Source: UBA1563 sp041667115 (GTDB taxonomy: Bacteria; Bacteroidota; Ignavibacteria; Ignavibacteriales; Ignavibacteriaceae). From it: a stretch of 22,481 bases of DNA. The stretch's first letter is position 1. Every line of letters begins with the position of its first letter. Below the pieces are notes generated by a model. It did not search any database, was not told the origin of the DNA, and saw only the letters and a list, made by a program, of their open reading frames with translations. The translations under genes were made by a program, and so were the position numbers. Below are positions 15,478-22,481 of this stretch, piece after piece. The stretch lies in the NCBI GenBank assembly GCA_041667115.1, contig JBAYFO010000060.1, forward strand, positions 1 through 22,481. Direction: 5' to 3'.

Positions 15478-15767
15478 CTAAGATTATTAATGACTTTATC
15501 GAAGCCATTAAAGGCGAATTGTCAGTTGAGCAAGTTTATTTATTTGGTTCTTATGCAAAAGGATCTCCTGAAAAATACAGTGATATTGATGTTGCCATTG
15601 TCTCAAAAGATTTTGAAGGAATTCGCTTTTTTGATCGAAAACGACTATTGAAATACTTAGTGAAAACAAATACGGACGTTGAACTTCATCCTTTTAGGAG
15701 TGAGGATTTTACAATTGATAATCCTTTCGTTGAAGAGATCATTAAAACCGGTAAAAGAATTTGTTAA
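15456..15767 (+). CDS. MNT-type minimal nucleotidyltransferase (putative antitoxin)
   Basis: A 103-residue minimal nucleotidyltransferase. Seen: VYLFGSYAKGSPEKYSDIDV at residues 27-46 containing the GS at 31-32 and catalytic aspartates D43 and D45, and a third acidic residue E76 in TDVELHPF. All three metal ligands appear intact, consistent with an active enzyme. Studied MntA antitoxins modify their HEPN toxin with AMP; that this protein does the same is inference. The start ATG is inside the HEPN gene (22-base overlap). The stop lies at 15765-15767, nine bases before the preferred ATG of the O-methyltransferase at 15776. Confidence 0.88.
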   Translation: MYSQENVTKIINDFIEAIKGELSVEQVYLFGSYAKGSPEKYSDIDVAIVSKDFEGIRFFDRKRLLKYLVKTNTDVELHPFRSEDFTIDNPFVEEIIKTGKRIC

Positions 15768-15775
15768 CACGAAAT

Positions 15776-16429
15776 ATGATCGATGAAAACCAACTTCGTT
15801 ATTTAGATGGCTTCCGGAACGAAGAAAACAAACTGATCCTCGAAATGGAATCTTTCGCGATTGAAAATCGAATCCCAATTCTTGACCGTCATGCCGCAGC
15901 TTTTCTTGAACTACAAATTAAAACGTGTAAACCGAAAAGAGTTTTGGAGATAGGAACGGCAATCGGGTATTCTTCAATTAGAATTGCCCGGAACCTTTCC
16001 GGCAAGTCGGTGTTGCACACCATTGAAAAGAGTGAAGACAACATCAAACTAGCAGAAGAGAATTTTAGCAAATCCGGCTTTTCTGAAAAGATCGTTCTGT
16101 TAAAGGGAGATGCTCTTGAACTAATGCCGGATCTTTCCGGGAAATATGATTTCATTTTTCTGGATGCCGACAAAGAAGATTACAAACGGCTCTTCGACTA
16201 TTCTCTTATGCTCCTAAAGAAAAAAGGAATTTTATTTGTTGACAATCTTTTGTGGCATGGATATGCGGCGGCTTCCCGTGTTCCTAAAAAATTTAAAACT
16301 TCAACAAAGATGATAAGGGAGTTTAACAAGGTTTTTATGGCACAGCAAAATTTGCAATCAACAATTTTAACTATCGGCGATGGAATTGGGTTGGCAGTAA
16401 AAATCGGAAAACGGAATAAAGAGAAATGA
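15776..16429 (+). CDS. O-methyltransferase, TrmR/YrrM-like (COMT family)
   Basis: A 217-residue SAM-dependent O-methyltransferase of the catechol/caffeoyl-CoA family. Seen: RVLEIGTAIGYSSIRIA at residues 55-71, IEKSEDNIKLAEENF at 83-97, YDFIFLDADKEDY at 124-136, and VDNLLWHG at 155-162; D130 and the D156-N157 pair are the expected divalent-metal ligands. In Firmicutes and others a homologue (TrmR) methylates 5-hydroxyuridine at the tRNA wobble position, so a tRNA-modification role is plausible but not proven. ATG at 15776 is preferred; an in-frame TTG at 15761 would add five residues and overlap the MNT stop. The last four bases (ATGA) overlap the next start. Confidence 0.85.
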   Translation: MIDENQLRYLDGFRNEENKLILEMESFAIENRIPILDRHAAAFLELQIKTCKPKRVLEIGTAIGYSSIRIARNLSGKSVLHTIEKSEDNIKLAEENFSKSGFSEKIVLLKGDALELMPDLSGKYDFIFLDADKEDYKRLFDYSLMLLKKKGILFVDNLLWHGYAAASRVPKKFKTSTKMIREFNKVFMAQQNLQSTILTIGDGIGLAVKIGKRNKEK

Positions 16430-16848
16430 TTGAAAATCCCGGACTTTTTTGTGATGAAGTTGAAAAGTTTTCTAATATGAAATTATTGGTTAAAGATGAT
16501 TTACAGAAACTTGCTTCAGCTGCCGTTAATTCATTACAACAAGAATTATTTTTTTCGATTGCTTTCTCTGCAAAATATGTACAAGGACTAGTACGTGTTC
16601 TTCAACAAGCGGGAACGAATCCGGAAATAAAAAATCTGGAGCAGATCAAAAATGATTTGACAGAAAACATGGAACAGATTACCGCTACTCTGAAAATTCT
16701 CCTTGCAAATGAATCTAATGAAGTGAAAGCTACATTGGAAGAGAAATATTTTTCTTTAACAGCGGAATCGTTCGTCAATCTCCGAAATTTATTGAGTGAT
16801 CTCGAGTGGGTGAAAATCTATCAGAATCATTTAAAGAGGATTAAATAA
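16426..16848 (+). CDS. Conserved-looking helical protein of unknown function
   Basis: I do not recognise this 140-residue protein. It is mostly predicted helix by eye: LLVKDDLQKLASAAVNSLQQ at residues 20-39, IKNLEQIKNDLTENMEQI around 68-85, and a leucine-rich tail ending in LKRIK. There is no signal peptide, membrane segment or cysteine/histidine cluster; only one cysteine (C9) is present. The ATG shares ATGA with the stop of the methyltransferase, so the two are translationally coupled and may act together. Its 3' end overlaps the convergent yigZ gene by eight bases. The codon use and composition match its neighbours. Confidence 0.7.
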   Translation: MIENPGLFCDEVEKFSNMKLLVKDDLQKLASAAVNSLQQELFFSIAFSAKYVQGLVRVLQQAGTNPEIKNLEQIKNDLTENMEQITATLKILLANESNEVKATLEEKYFSLTAESFVNLRNLLSDLEWVKIYQNHLKRIK

Positions 16849-17476
16849 AAACAAGTTCGGGATCAACCGCAATCTCCATTTTCCCGCTTGTAATTGTTGT
16901 CAAGGTTTCTTTTACTGCTTCAAGAATTTCTACCCGAATCATTACTGAAAGAGAAATATTTTCGGAATAGTCGGTCCCCGTAATCTCTATTCCATGATCT
17001 GCCAAAAACTTATAGACTGCACTGACGAATTCAAAAGAAAATGTTAACGTCACACTCTGAGCAGGATATTTAATAACTTTTAAACTCCGGTCGAGCGCTT
17101 CCATCGCCGTTAAATAATAGGCTTTTCCCAACGGACCAACGCCTAACTTAGTTCCACCGAAATAGCGGATGACAACTACTAAAACATTCGTTAAATTAAA
17201 ATGGGTAATCGCATTGAGGAGTCTAATTCCGGCTGTTCCCGAAGGCTCACCGTCATCGCTGAACTTTGAGTCGCCGTTAGCGCATTTGAAGGCGTAGCAG
17301 TGATGAGAGGCATCGTAGTACTTCTTCTTTACGTCGTTTAGAATGTTTTTAGCTTCGCCGCTGTCGGTAATGGGGAACACCTGTCCTGTAAAAATCGATC
17401 CTTTTTCTTTAAAAATATACTCGTTGAAACCTTCAACTATTGTAATTTGTTGTGATGAATTAGGTGATTGTAACAT
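16841..17476 (-). CDS. yigZ: YigZ/IMPACT family protein
   Basis: A 211-residue protein when started at ATG 17476. Seen: HHCYAFKC, FSDDGEPSGTAGIRLLNAI, and the family hallmark VVVIRYFGGTKLGVGPLGKA in the N-terminal UPF0029 domain, followed by a ferredoxin-like C-terminal domain (about 75 residues). The family includes yeast Yih1/IMPACT, which affects Gcn2 signalling; bacterial YigZ has no settled function. The reading frame stays open to 17593, which would run 42 bases into uvrA. The later start is preferred because the family's conserved N-terminal strand begins soon after it, and the extra 39 residues look like non-coding translation rich in F, N and K. Convergent overlap of eight bases with the upstream gene. 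Confidence 0.9.
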   Translation of the reverse strand: MLQSPNSSQQITIVEGFNEYIFKEKGSIFTGQVFPITDSGEAKNILNDVKKKYYDASHHCYAFKCANGDSKFSDDGEPSGTAGIRLLNAITHFNLTNVLVVVIRYFGGTKLGVGPLGKAYYLTAMEALDRSLKVIKYPAQSVTLTFSFEFVSAVYKFLADHGIEITGTDYSENISLSVMIRVEILEAVKETLTTITSGKMEIAVDPELVFI

Positions 17477-17482
17477 TTGCCG

Positions 17483-17502
17483 TTGAAAAATTTGTTTTTC
17501 AA
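17483..17502. promoter_or_regulatory. Perfect AT-rich palindrome in the yigZ-uvrA divergent gap
   Basis: TTGAAAAA (17483-17490) and TTTTTCAA (17495-17502) are perfect reverse complements with a four-base spacer. The element lies in the 75-base gap between the two divergent starts, where an operator would be expected. uvrA is often controlled by LexA, but this sequence matches neither the CTG-N10-CAG nor the GAAC-N4-GTTC box. In such AT-rich DNA chance is possible. Confidence 0.35.
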
Positions 17503-17510
17503 AATAATGA

Positions 17511-17539
17511 TTACTAAAATAACTCTTTAAAAATATAGA
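17511..17539 (+). promoter_or_regulatory. Possible uvrA promoter
   Basis: TTACTA at 17511-17516 and TATAGA at 17534-17539 are separated by 17 bases, ahead of the uvrA start at 17552. Matches to the sigma-70 consensus are only three and four of six. A start site near 17546 would leave a very short leader, so this is weak support. Confidence 0.25.
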
Positions 17540-17551
17540 CTTACGAAAATC

Positions 17552-20374
17552 TTGGAAACAGAAAAAATAATTATTAAGGGAGCCCGGCAACACAACCTCA
17601 AAAACATTGATGTTGAAATTCCGCGCAACAGTTTAACGGTAATAACCGGGCTTTCCGGCTCGGGGAAATCCTCACTTGCATTCGATACAATTTATGCAGA
17701 AGGGCAGCGGCGGTATATCGAGTGCCTTTCTGCATACGCCCGCCAATTTCTTGACATGCTTGAGAAACCGGATGTTGATTCAATTGAAGGACTAAGTCCG
17801 GCAATTTCAATCGAACAAAAAGCAGCTTCAGGAAATCCTCGCTCTACGGTTGGAACCGTTACGGAAATATATGACTACCTTCGACTCCTTTATGCGCGTG
17901 TTGGAGTTGCCCATTGTTACAATTGTGGAAAACCGGTTGCCAAACAAACATCTTCTCAAATTATTGAAACCATTCTGAATGACTTGAAGGGGAAAAAGAT
18001 TTTGATTCTTGCACCGGTTGTTCGTGGAAGAAAAGGACATTACCGGGAATTGTTCGAGGAAATCCAAAGTGATGGGTTCCTCCGCGTCCGTATTGATAGT
18101 GAGCTTTGTGAAATCAGCAAAGGGTATCAAATTGACCGTTACAAAATTCATAATATTGAAATTGTAATTGATAAAGTTAAAATCGATGATGGTGCATCTG
18201 CGCGGCTAACTGAATCACTTGAAGTTGCGCTGAATTACGGTAACGGAAGCGTGGTAATTAATGACGGCGAAAAAGATTTTCTTTTCAGCAGGCATTTGGC
18301 TTGCCTTGACTGCGGAATCAGCTATCAGGAATTAGCACCGAATTCTTTCTCATTCAATTCACCTTATGGCTCCTGTCCCGATTGCGAAGGGCTCGGTGAA
18401 AAGAAAGAACTCGACATCGATCTTATTATCCCGGATTGGAAGAAATCAATTAACGAAGAGGGAATTGCCCCTTTAGGCAAGCCTCGATCGACATGGATAT
18501 TTACACAGCTCAAAGCGGTTGCAGAAAAGTTTGAATTCACATTTGATACGCCGTTAAAAAATCTAACCAAAGAGCAAAAGGAAATTTTGCTTGAAGGGAC
18601 AAAAGAAAAAATCGCTTTTTCTTATACGTACGGAAGCGGAAAACCGGTTACATATCATCATAAATTCTCAGGAATATTCGCTTACCTGCAAAATAATTTT
18701 ACCAATTCAACTTCACCCAAAATTCACGAGTGGGTTGAATCATACATGAATACGAAAACATGTACCTCATGTAACGGCGGCAGATTAAAAAAAGAATCGC
18801 TTGTCATCACTTTTGAAGATATGAATATCAGCCAGATTACGGCTCTTTCAATTAACAGAACAAAGGATTTTTTTGCTTCCGTTCAATTAAAAGGCAATGC
18901 CGAAATTATTGCAAAACCAATTTTAAAAGAAATATCAACCCGGCTTGATTTTTTGCTCAATGTTGGTCTGGAATATTTAACATTAAACAGAAGCGCAAAA
19001 ACGTTATCGGGGGGTGAGTCGCAGCGTATTCGTCTCGCAACGCAAATAGGTACACAGCTCTCCGGAGTGTTGTATGTATTGGATGAACCCAGTATCGGGC
19101 TTCATCAAAGCGACAACGTTAAATTGATAGCTTCGTTAAAAAAGCTTCGCGATTTGAACAATACCGTTATTGTTGTTGAACACGATAAAGAAACAATGGA
19201 GCAGTCGGATTATTTAATTGATCTCGGACCAGCTGCCGGTGTACACGGCGGTGAAGTATGTGCACAAGGCGAAACGAAAAAATTATTAGATACAAATAAC
19301 GGATTTATTTCTTCAACGATAGATTATTTGACCGGGAAGAAACAGATTGTTCTTCCGCAGGAGCGAAGAAAAGGAAACGGAAAATATTTAAAATTAAAAG
19401 GAGCTTCGGGAAATAATTTAAAAAGTGTTTCTCTCTCAATTCCGCTGGGTGCTTTAACGGCGGTTACCGGCGTAAGTGGTTCGGGCAAGTCTTCGTTAAT
19501 AAACGAAACGCTTGTTAAAATATTGATGAAGGAGATTTATCAATCGAAACTAGTTCCGCTTCCGTACAAAAAAATTGAAGGATTGGATAATCTGGATAAA
19601 ATTATTGAAATAGACCAAACCCCGATTGGAAGAACGCCTCGCTCAAATCCGGCAACGTATACGGGCTTATTCACTTTTATTAGGGACCTGTTTACACAAC
19701 TTCCGGAATCAAAAATGCGTGGTTACGCCGCCGGAAGATTCAGCTTTAACGTTACCGCCGGAAGATGCGAAGACTGCGGCGGAGCGGGATTAAAAAAAAT
19801 TGAAATGAATTTCTTACCCGATGTGTACGTAACATGCGAAGTTTGTCACGGCAAACGGTATAACCGGGAAACGTTAGAAGTTTTGTACAAAACTAAATCA
19901 ATCGCTGACGTGCTTGAAATGACGGTGGATGACGCGCTTGATCTTTTTGAAGACCTGCCGCGTATTAAAAGAAAAATAAAAGCGTTACATGATGTCGGTT
20001 TGGGCTATATAAAACTTGGTCAACAAGCAACAACGCTTTCCGGTGGAGAAGCCCAACGCGTAAAGCTTGCGGCTGAGTTAAGTAAAGTAAGCACCGGCAA
20101 AACGCTCTATATTTTGGATGAACCGACAACAGGTTTACATTTTGAAGATGTGAGAGTTTTGTTGCATGTTTTGAACAAACTTGTAGACAAAGGAAATACG
20201 GTAATCATCATTGAGCATAATCTGGATGTCATTAAAACTGCCGATTGGATTATTGATCTTGGCCCCGGAGGGGGAGAATTTGGCGGAGAAATTATTGCCG
20301 AAGGGACTCCCGAACAAATTGTAAAGGTGAAAAAAAGTTTAACTGGAAATCATTTAAAAAAAGAACTAAAATAA
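17552..20374 (+). CDS. uvrA: Excinuclease ABC subunit A
   Basis: A 940-residue UvrA of normal length and complete architecture. Seen: first Walker A GLSGSGKS at residues 33-40, extra CYNC at 122-125, zinc-finger cysteines C251, C254, C275, C278, CTSC at 404-407, ABC signature LSGGE at 485-489 and Walker B LYVLDEP at 507-513; second Walker A GVSGSGKS at 640-647, the second zinc module C739, C742, C762, C765, signature LSGGE at 829-833 and Walker B LYILDEP at 852-858. It is the ATP-dependent damage-recognition subunit of nucleotide excision repair, acting with UvrB and UvrC, which are not here. The start is TTG at 17552, set by the conserved KIIIKGARQHNLKNIDVEIP just after. No frameshift or missing motif. 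Confidence 0.98.
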   Translation: METEKIIIKGARQHNLKNIDVEIPRNSLTVITGLSGSGKSSLAFDTIYAEGQRRYIECLSAYARQFLDMLEKPDVDSIEGLSPAISIEQKAASGNPRSTVGTVTEIYDYLRLLYARVGVAHCYNCGKPVAKQTSSQIIETILNDLKGKKILILAPVVRGRKGHYRELFEEIQSDGFLRVRIDSELCEISKGYQIDRYKIHNIEIVIDKVKIDDGASARLTESLEVALNYGNGSVVINDGEKDFLFSRHLACLDCGISYQELAPNSFSFNSPYGSCPDCEGLGEKKELDIDLIIPDWKKSINEEGIAPLGKPRSTWIFTQLKAVAEKFEFTFDTPLKNLTKEQKEILLEGTKEKIAFSYTYGSGKPVTYHHKFSGIFAYLQNNFTNSTSPKIHEWVESYMNTKTCTSCNGGRLKKESLVITFEDMNISQITALSINRTKDFFASVQLKGNAEIIAKPILKEISTRLDFLLNVGLEYLTLNRSAKTLSGGESQRIRLATQIGTQLSGVLYVLDEPSIGLHQSDNVKLIASLKKLRDLNNTVIVVEHDKETMEQSDYLIDLGPAAGVHGGEVCAQGETKKLLDTNNGFISSTIDYLTGKKQIVLPQERRKGNGKYLKLKGASGNNLKSVSLSIPLGALTAVTGVSGSGKSSLINETLVKILMKEIYQSKLVPLPYKKIEGLDNLDKIIEIDQTPIGRTPRSNPATYTGLFTFIRDLFTQLPESKMRGYAAGRFSFNVTAGRCEDCGGAGLKKIEMNFLPDVYVTCEVCHGKRYNRETLEVLYKTKSIADVLEMTVDDALDLFEDLPRIKRKIKALHDVGLGYIKLGQQATTLSGGEAQRVKLAAELSKVSTGKTLYILDEPTTGLHFEDVRVLLHVLNKLVDKGNTVIIIEHNLDVIKTADWIIDLGPGGGEFGGEIIAEGTPEQIVKVKKSLTGNHLKKELK

Positions 20375-20378
20375 GCAT

Positions 20379-20384
20379 GAGGTG
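20379..20384 (+). promoter_or_regulatory. Ribosome-binding site deciding the AhpD-like start
   Basis: GAGGTG sits four bases after the uvrA stop, with the GAGG core five bases before ATG 20388. This decides for ATG 20388 over the in-frame GTG at 20382, which lies inside the site. Confidence 0.6.
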
Positions 20385-20387
20385 TGT

Positions 20388-20762
20388 ATGAAAAATAAAT
20401 CTATTTCTGAAACAAGAGCATATCGACTCGAAATGAATGATAAAATTTTAAATTCCGGGTTTAGGGATTACAACAAGTTTTTTGCCCTTGATAACAAAGC
20501 ATATGTGAAAGGTGCACTACCCACGAAAACAAAAGAGCTGATGGGACTTGTCGCCTCTATGGTGTTGCGATGCAATGACTGCATCTTCTATCACATTGAT
20601 CGTTCAATTTATGAAGGTGCCACCCGCGATGAGTTGATGGAATCGTTCAATATTGCCTTGATCGTTGGTGGTTCAATTGTTATTCCACATCTTCGCTATG
20701 CATTTGATGTAATGGATGAACTGTTTGCTTTGAAAAAAAATGAGAAAGAAGAAATAGTCTAG
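20388..20762 (+). CDS. Carboxymuconolactone decarboxylase/AhpD-like family protein
   Basis: A 124-residue all-helical protein. Seen: LPTKTKELMGLVASMVLRCN at residues 44-63, the redox-type CNDC at 62-65 followed by H69 (CxxC-x3-H, as in AhpD-like members), and EGATRDELMESFNIALIVGG at 76-95. The CxxC suggests a thiol-based peroxidase or oxidoreductase rather than a true gamma-carboxymuconolactone decarboxylase; the substrate is unknown. The gene sits 13 bases after uvrA, has a good ribosome-binding site, and overlaps the next start by one base (TAGTG). The link between a redox protein, DNA repair and nucleotide sanitation is suggestive of an oxidative-damage cluster but is inference. Confidence 0.82.
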   Translation: MKNKSISETRAYRLEMNDKILNSGFRDYNKFFALDNKAYVKGALPTKTKELMGLVASMVLRCNDCIFYHIDRSIYEGATRDELMESFNIALIVGGSIVIPHLRYAFDVMDELFALKKNEKEEIV

Positions 20763-21352
20763 TGCAACTACTTTTTGCTACCACAAACAAAGGGAAATTA
20801 AAAGAAGTACGAAAAATATTTTCGGAAACATCTTTTACAATATTGTCGCTGACGGATTTTCCTGCGATACCTGAAATAGTTGAAGACGGCGCCACCTTTG
20901 CTGAAAATGCAAAAATAAAGGCTAAAACCGTTTATGATCTATTTAAAATTCCAACGATTGCGGACGATTCCGGACTTTCCGTCGATCAACTAAACGGTGA
21001 ACCGGGAGTTTTTTCTGCGAGGTATGCCGGAGAAAATGCAACGGACGAATCGAATAACAAGTTACTTCTCGAAAAACTATCTTTATTCCCCGAACCACAT
21101 TATGCAAGGTTTGTTTGCTCTGCTGTGCTTTATGACGGGAAGAGTTTTGTTTCTTCAGAAGATGTTATGGAAGGAAAAATAATCCACAAAGCGCGCGGTG
21201 CAAATGGTTTCGGATATGATCCTTTATTTATTGCAGAGGGTTATTCAATTACCAATGGTGAATTATCTTTGGAAGAAAAGAATAAGATCAGTCACCGTGC
21301 AAAGGCATTTAACCGGTTACACGAAATGATGTGGAAGCAATTTGAAGTATAA
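20762..21352 (+). CDS. rdgB: XTP/dITP diphosphatase (RdgB/HAM1)
   Basis: A 196-residue Ham1-family pyrophosphatase with typical motifs: LLFATTNKGKLKEVRKIF at residues 3-20, EDGATFAENAKIKA at 41-54, the catalytic-region DDSGLSVDQLNGEPGVFSAR at 68-87, YAGENATDESNN at 88-99, ANGFGYDPLF at 147-156, and SHRAKAF at 177-183. It hydrolyses ITP, dITP and XTP to monophosphates, keeping deaminated purines out of DNA and RNA. Translation starts at GTG 20762, one base inside the preceding stop, with no nearby ATG that keeps the conserved first strand. It is convergent with menG across only three bases. Confidence 0.96.
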   Translation: MQLLFATTNKGKLKEVRKIFSETSFTILSLTDFPAIPEIVEDGATFAENAKIKAKTVYDLFKIPTIADDSGLSVDQLNGEPGVFSARYAGENATDESNNKLLLEKLSLFPEPHYARFVCSAVLYDGKSFVSSEDVMEGKIIHKARGANGFGYDPLFIAEGYSITNGELSLEEKNKISHRAKAFNRLHEMMWKQFEV

Positions 21353-21355
21353 AAA

Positions 21356-22039
21356 TTACTTCTCTGCGATGACAACCTGAACTAATCCGAAAGTCAAATT
21401 GTATCTTTCAGCCGTCTTAAAGCCGGCGGCATAAAATAATTTTACCAAATCAATTGACTTGTCAAATTCCTCAACAGAATCGGGTAAGTACGTGTAAGCC
21501 TGTTTATCCTTTGAAATGATTCTTCCAACTACCGGCAAAATAAATTTGAAATAGAACCGGTAAAGCATTTTAATTAACGGATTAGTCGGCATGCTGAATT
21601 CAAGTACCGTGACTTTTCCATTTCCTCTCAATGCAGAATGAAAAGAAGAAAACGCTTCAGGGATGTTATAAAAATTTCTAACGCCAAACGCAACGGTAAT
21701 ATTTGTTACGGTTGACGGTTTGAGAGGAAGTTTTTCTGCTACCATCTGAAGATTTTTGCCAACAATCCAATCACTTTTTTTGTTGAAAAGGCGAAGCATG
21801 TTAAATGAGAAGTCAGCACCGAAAATTTTCTGCACACCGGCTTTTTTCGCTTCAATGGCAAAGTCACCGGTTCCGCAGGCAACATCGAGAAGAACAGCAT
21901 CTTTGTTGAACTTTGTAAGCCTCAGAGCTTTCTTCCGCCAGTAAACATCAACACCGGCGCTTAGGAAGTGATTGAGAAAATCATACCGATACGCAATAGC
22001 ATCGAACATTTGTTTTACTTCAGTTTTTTTGTCTTGCAT
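21356..22039 (-). CDS. menG: Demethylmenaquinone methyltransferase (UbiE/MenG family)
   Basis: A 227-residue UbiE/MenG SAM methyltransferase. Seen: MFDAIAYRYDFLNHFLS at residues 11-27, the SAM motif LDVACGTGDF at 51-60, FGADFSFNML at 73-82, VAFGVRNF at 116-123, LEFSMP at 146-151, and YTYLPDSV at 182-189. It methylates demethylmenaquinone to menaquinone (and in some bacteria also the ubiquinone precursor) at the membrane. No other men or ubi gene lies in the window; menaquinone is the more likely product in the inferred lineage. The ATG is three bases after the PAP2 stop, with AGAAG just before it, so the two leftward genes are probably one transcript. Confidence 0.93.
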   Translation of the reverse strand: MQDKKTEVKQMFDAIAYRYDFLNHFLSAGVDVYWRKKALRLTKFNKDAVLLDVACGTGDFAIEAKKAGVQKIFGADFSFNMLRLFNKKSDWIVGKNLQMVAEKLPLKPSTVTNITVAFGVRNFYNIPEAFSSFHSALRGNGKVTVLEFSMPTNPLIKMLYRFYFKFILPVVGRIISKDKQAYTYLPDSVEEFDKSIDLVKLFYAAGFKTAERYNLTFGLVQVVIAEK

Positions 22040-22042
22040 CTT

Positions 22043-22481
22043 CTATTGTAAAATTTCTTTGTTAGTTAATTTCTGCCACCAATTAAAAAATTTTTTCCCC
22101 GACCAGAGAGAAAAAAACATACACAAAAGTCCGCCGAGTAGATCAACTACATAATGGTAGCGTAAATACACCGTAGAAAAGATGAGCAAACTTCCACAGA
22201 TAACCAAAAACCATTTTGCTTTGCTGTTAAATTTAACCGATAAATACATCACGATGGCGGTCATCATGGTATGCCCGCTCGGGAATACATCTCTTTGAAC
22301 AATCAGTTGTGGATTGATCGTTCCCGCCGGAATTGATTCACCGGAATTAATTATTTCACGTAAAAAGTTTGTTAGAAAAATTCCCGGCAGTTCCTGATTC
22401 GTTGCTGCGAAATTATGCAGAGTAAAGCGTGGACCGATTGCAGGAAAGAAAAAATATCCGATATATGAAACAAAGAATCCA
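22043..22481 (-). CDS. PAP2-superfamily membrane phosphatase, 5' end outside window
   Basis: The frame is open from the window end to the TAG at 22045-22043, giving 145 codons; the N-terminus is missing, and the ATG codons at 22267 and 22264 are internal. Seen: FPAIGPRF near the left edge of the protein part available, RDVFPSGHT carrying the PSGH motif, and STVYLRYHYVVDLLGG with the second catalytic histidine and its aspartate. Hydrophobic segments flank these motifs. The spacing suggests the PAP2_3 (Aur1/inositolphosphotransferase-like) branch. Such enzymes act at the outer membrane face on lipid phosphates, for example undecaprenyl diphosphate or phospholipid head groups; the substrate is unknown. 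Three bases separate it from menG. Confidence 0.85.
   Translation of the reverse strand, partial: GFFVSYIGYFFFPAIGPRFTLHNFAATNQELPGIFLTNFLREIINSGESIPAGTINPQLIVQRDVFPSGHTMMTAIVMYLSVKFNSKAKWFLVICGSLLIFSTVYLRYHYVVDLLGGLLCMFFSLWSGKKFFNWWQKLTNKEILQ

Noticed and set aside
15761..15775. TTG start adding five residues to the TrmR-like gene
   Set aside because: ATG 15776 fits the usual family start and avoids overlapping the MNT stop; TTG cannot be fully excluded given its frequency here.
17477..17593. N-terminal extension of the yigZ frame overlapping uvrA by 42 bases
   Set aside because: The 39 extra residues are F/N/K-rich and look like translated intergenic DNA; the conserved family start lies after ATG 17476.
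21344..21362. GAAGTA/TACTTC inverted repeat spanning the two convergent stops of rdgB and menG as a terminator
   Set aside because: The stem is only six AT-rich base pairs with a seven-base loop and no T-run; too weak to call.
1..22481. CRISPR array, insertion sequence, integrase or att sites around the accessory modules
   Set aside because: No direct-repeat/spacer pattern, transposase motif or flanking duplication was found by reading both strands.

Overview
The window is a chromosomal segment of an AT-rich bacterium. Genes are tightly packed: the longest gap without a gene is about 130 bases, and most neighbours overlap or lie a few bases apart. Lineage is inferred from general feel only: low GC, a menaquinone-type MenG, frequent TTG starts and the style of the glycan genes suggest the Bacteroidota/Chlorobiota/Ignavibacteria group. 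No rRNA, tRNA or marker gene settles this.

Bases 1-11057 are a surface-polysaccharide (O-antigen, capsule or exopolysaccharide) biosynthesis region. It starts inside an rfbC-type sugar 3,5-epimerase. A short-chain NAD-dependent epimerase/reductase, a GT2 glycosyltransferase and a SAM methyltransferase follow. A cysteine-rich GT9 transferase lies alone on the minus strand. Rightward transcription then resumes with two GT4 transferases, an intact polyprenyl-phosphate sugar-1-phosphate transferase (the likely initiating enzyme), a dolichol/polyprenol-phosphate-mannose-synthase-like GT2, and a 659-residue fusion of a GT2 domain to a membrane and degenerate sugar-transferase region. The first 6.8 kb look clearly more AT-rich than the rest, as variable glycan loci often do.

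Bases 11061-16848 are a mixed rightward operon-like run. It holds accA, a small protein overlapping an AbiEii-like nucleotidyltransferase (toxin-antitoxin-like pair), a YbgC-type thioesterase, a MOP-family flippase that probably exports the glycan made upstream, dut, a HEPN/MNT pair, an O-methyltransferase resembling TrmR, and a helical protein of unknown function. Two separate nucleotidyltransferase modules thus sit among envelope and housekeeping genes.

Bases 16841-22481 are housekeeping: yigZ/IMPACT (minus), divergent from uvrA, then a carboxymuconolactone decarboxylase/AhpD-like protein and the RdgB nucleotide-sanitising pyrophosphatase, all plus strand. menG and a PAP2-superfamily membrane phosphatase cut by the window end are on the minus strand.

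The most notable observations are the GT2 plus degenerate sugar-transferase fusion, an intergenic region (8270-8346) that reads entirely in seven-base units, the doubly cysteine-clustered GT9 protein, the two toxin-antitoxin-like modules, and the high number of TTG starts. I see no CRISPR array, insertion sequence, transposase or structured RNA.
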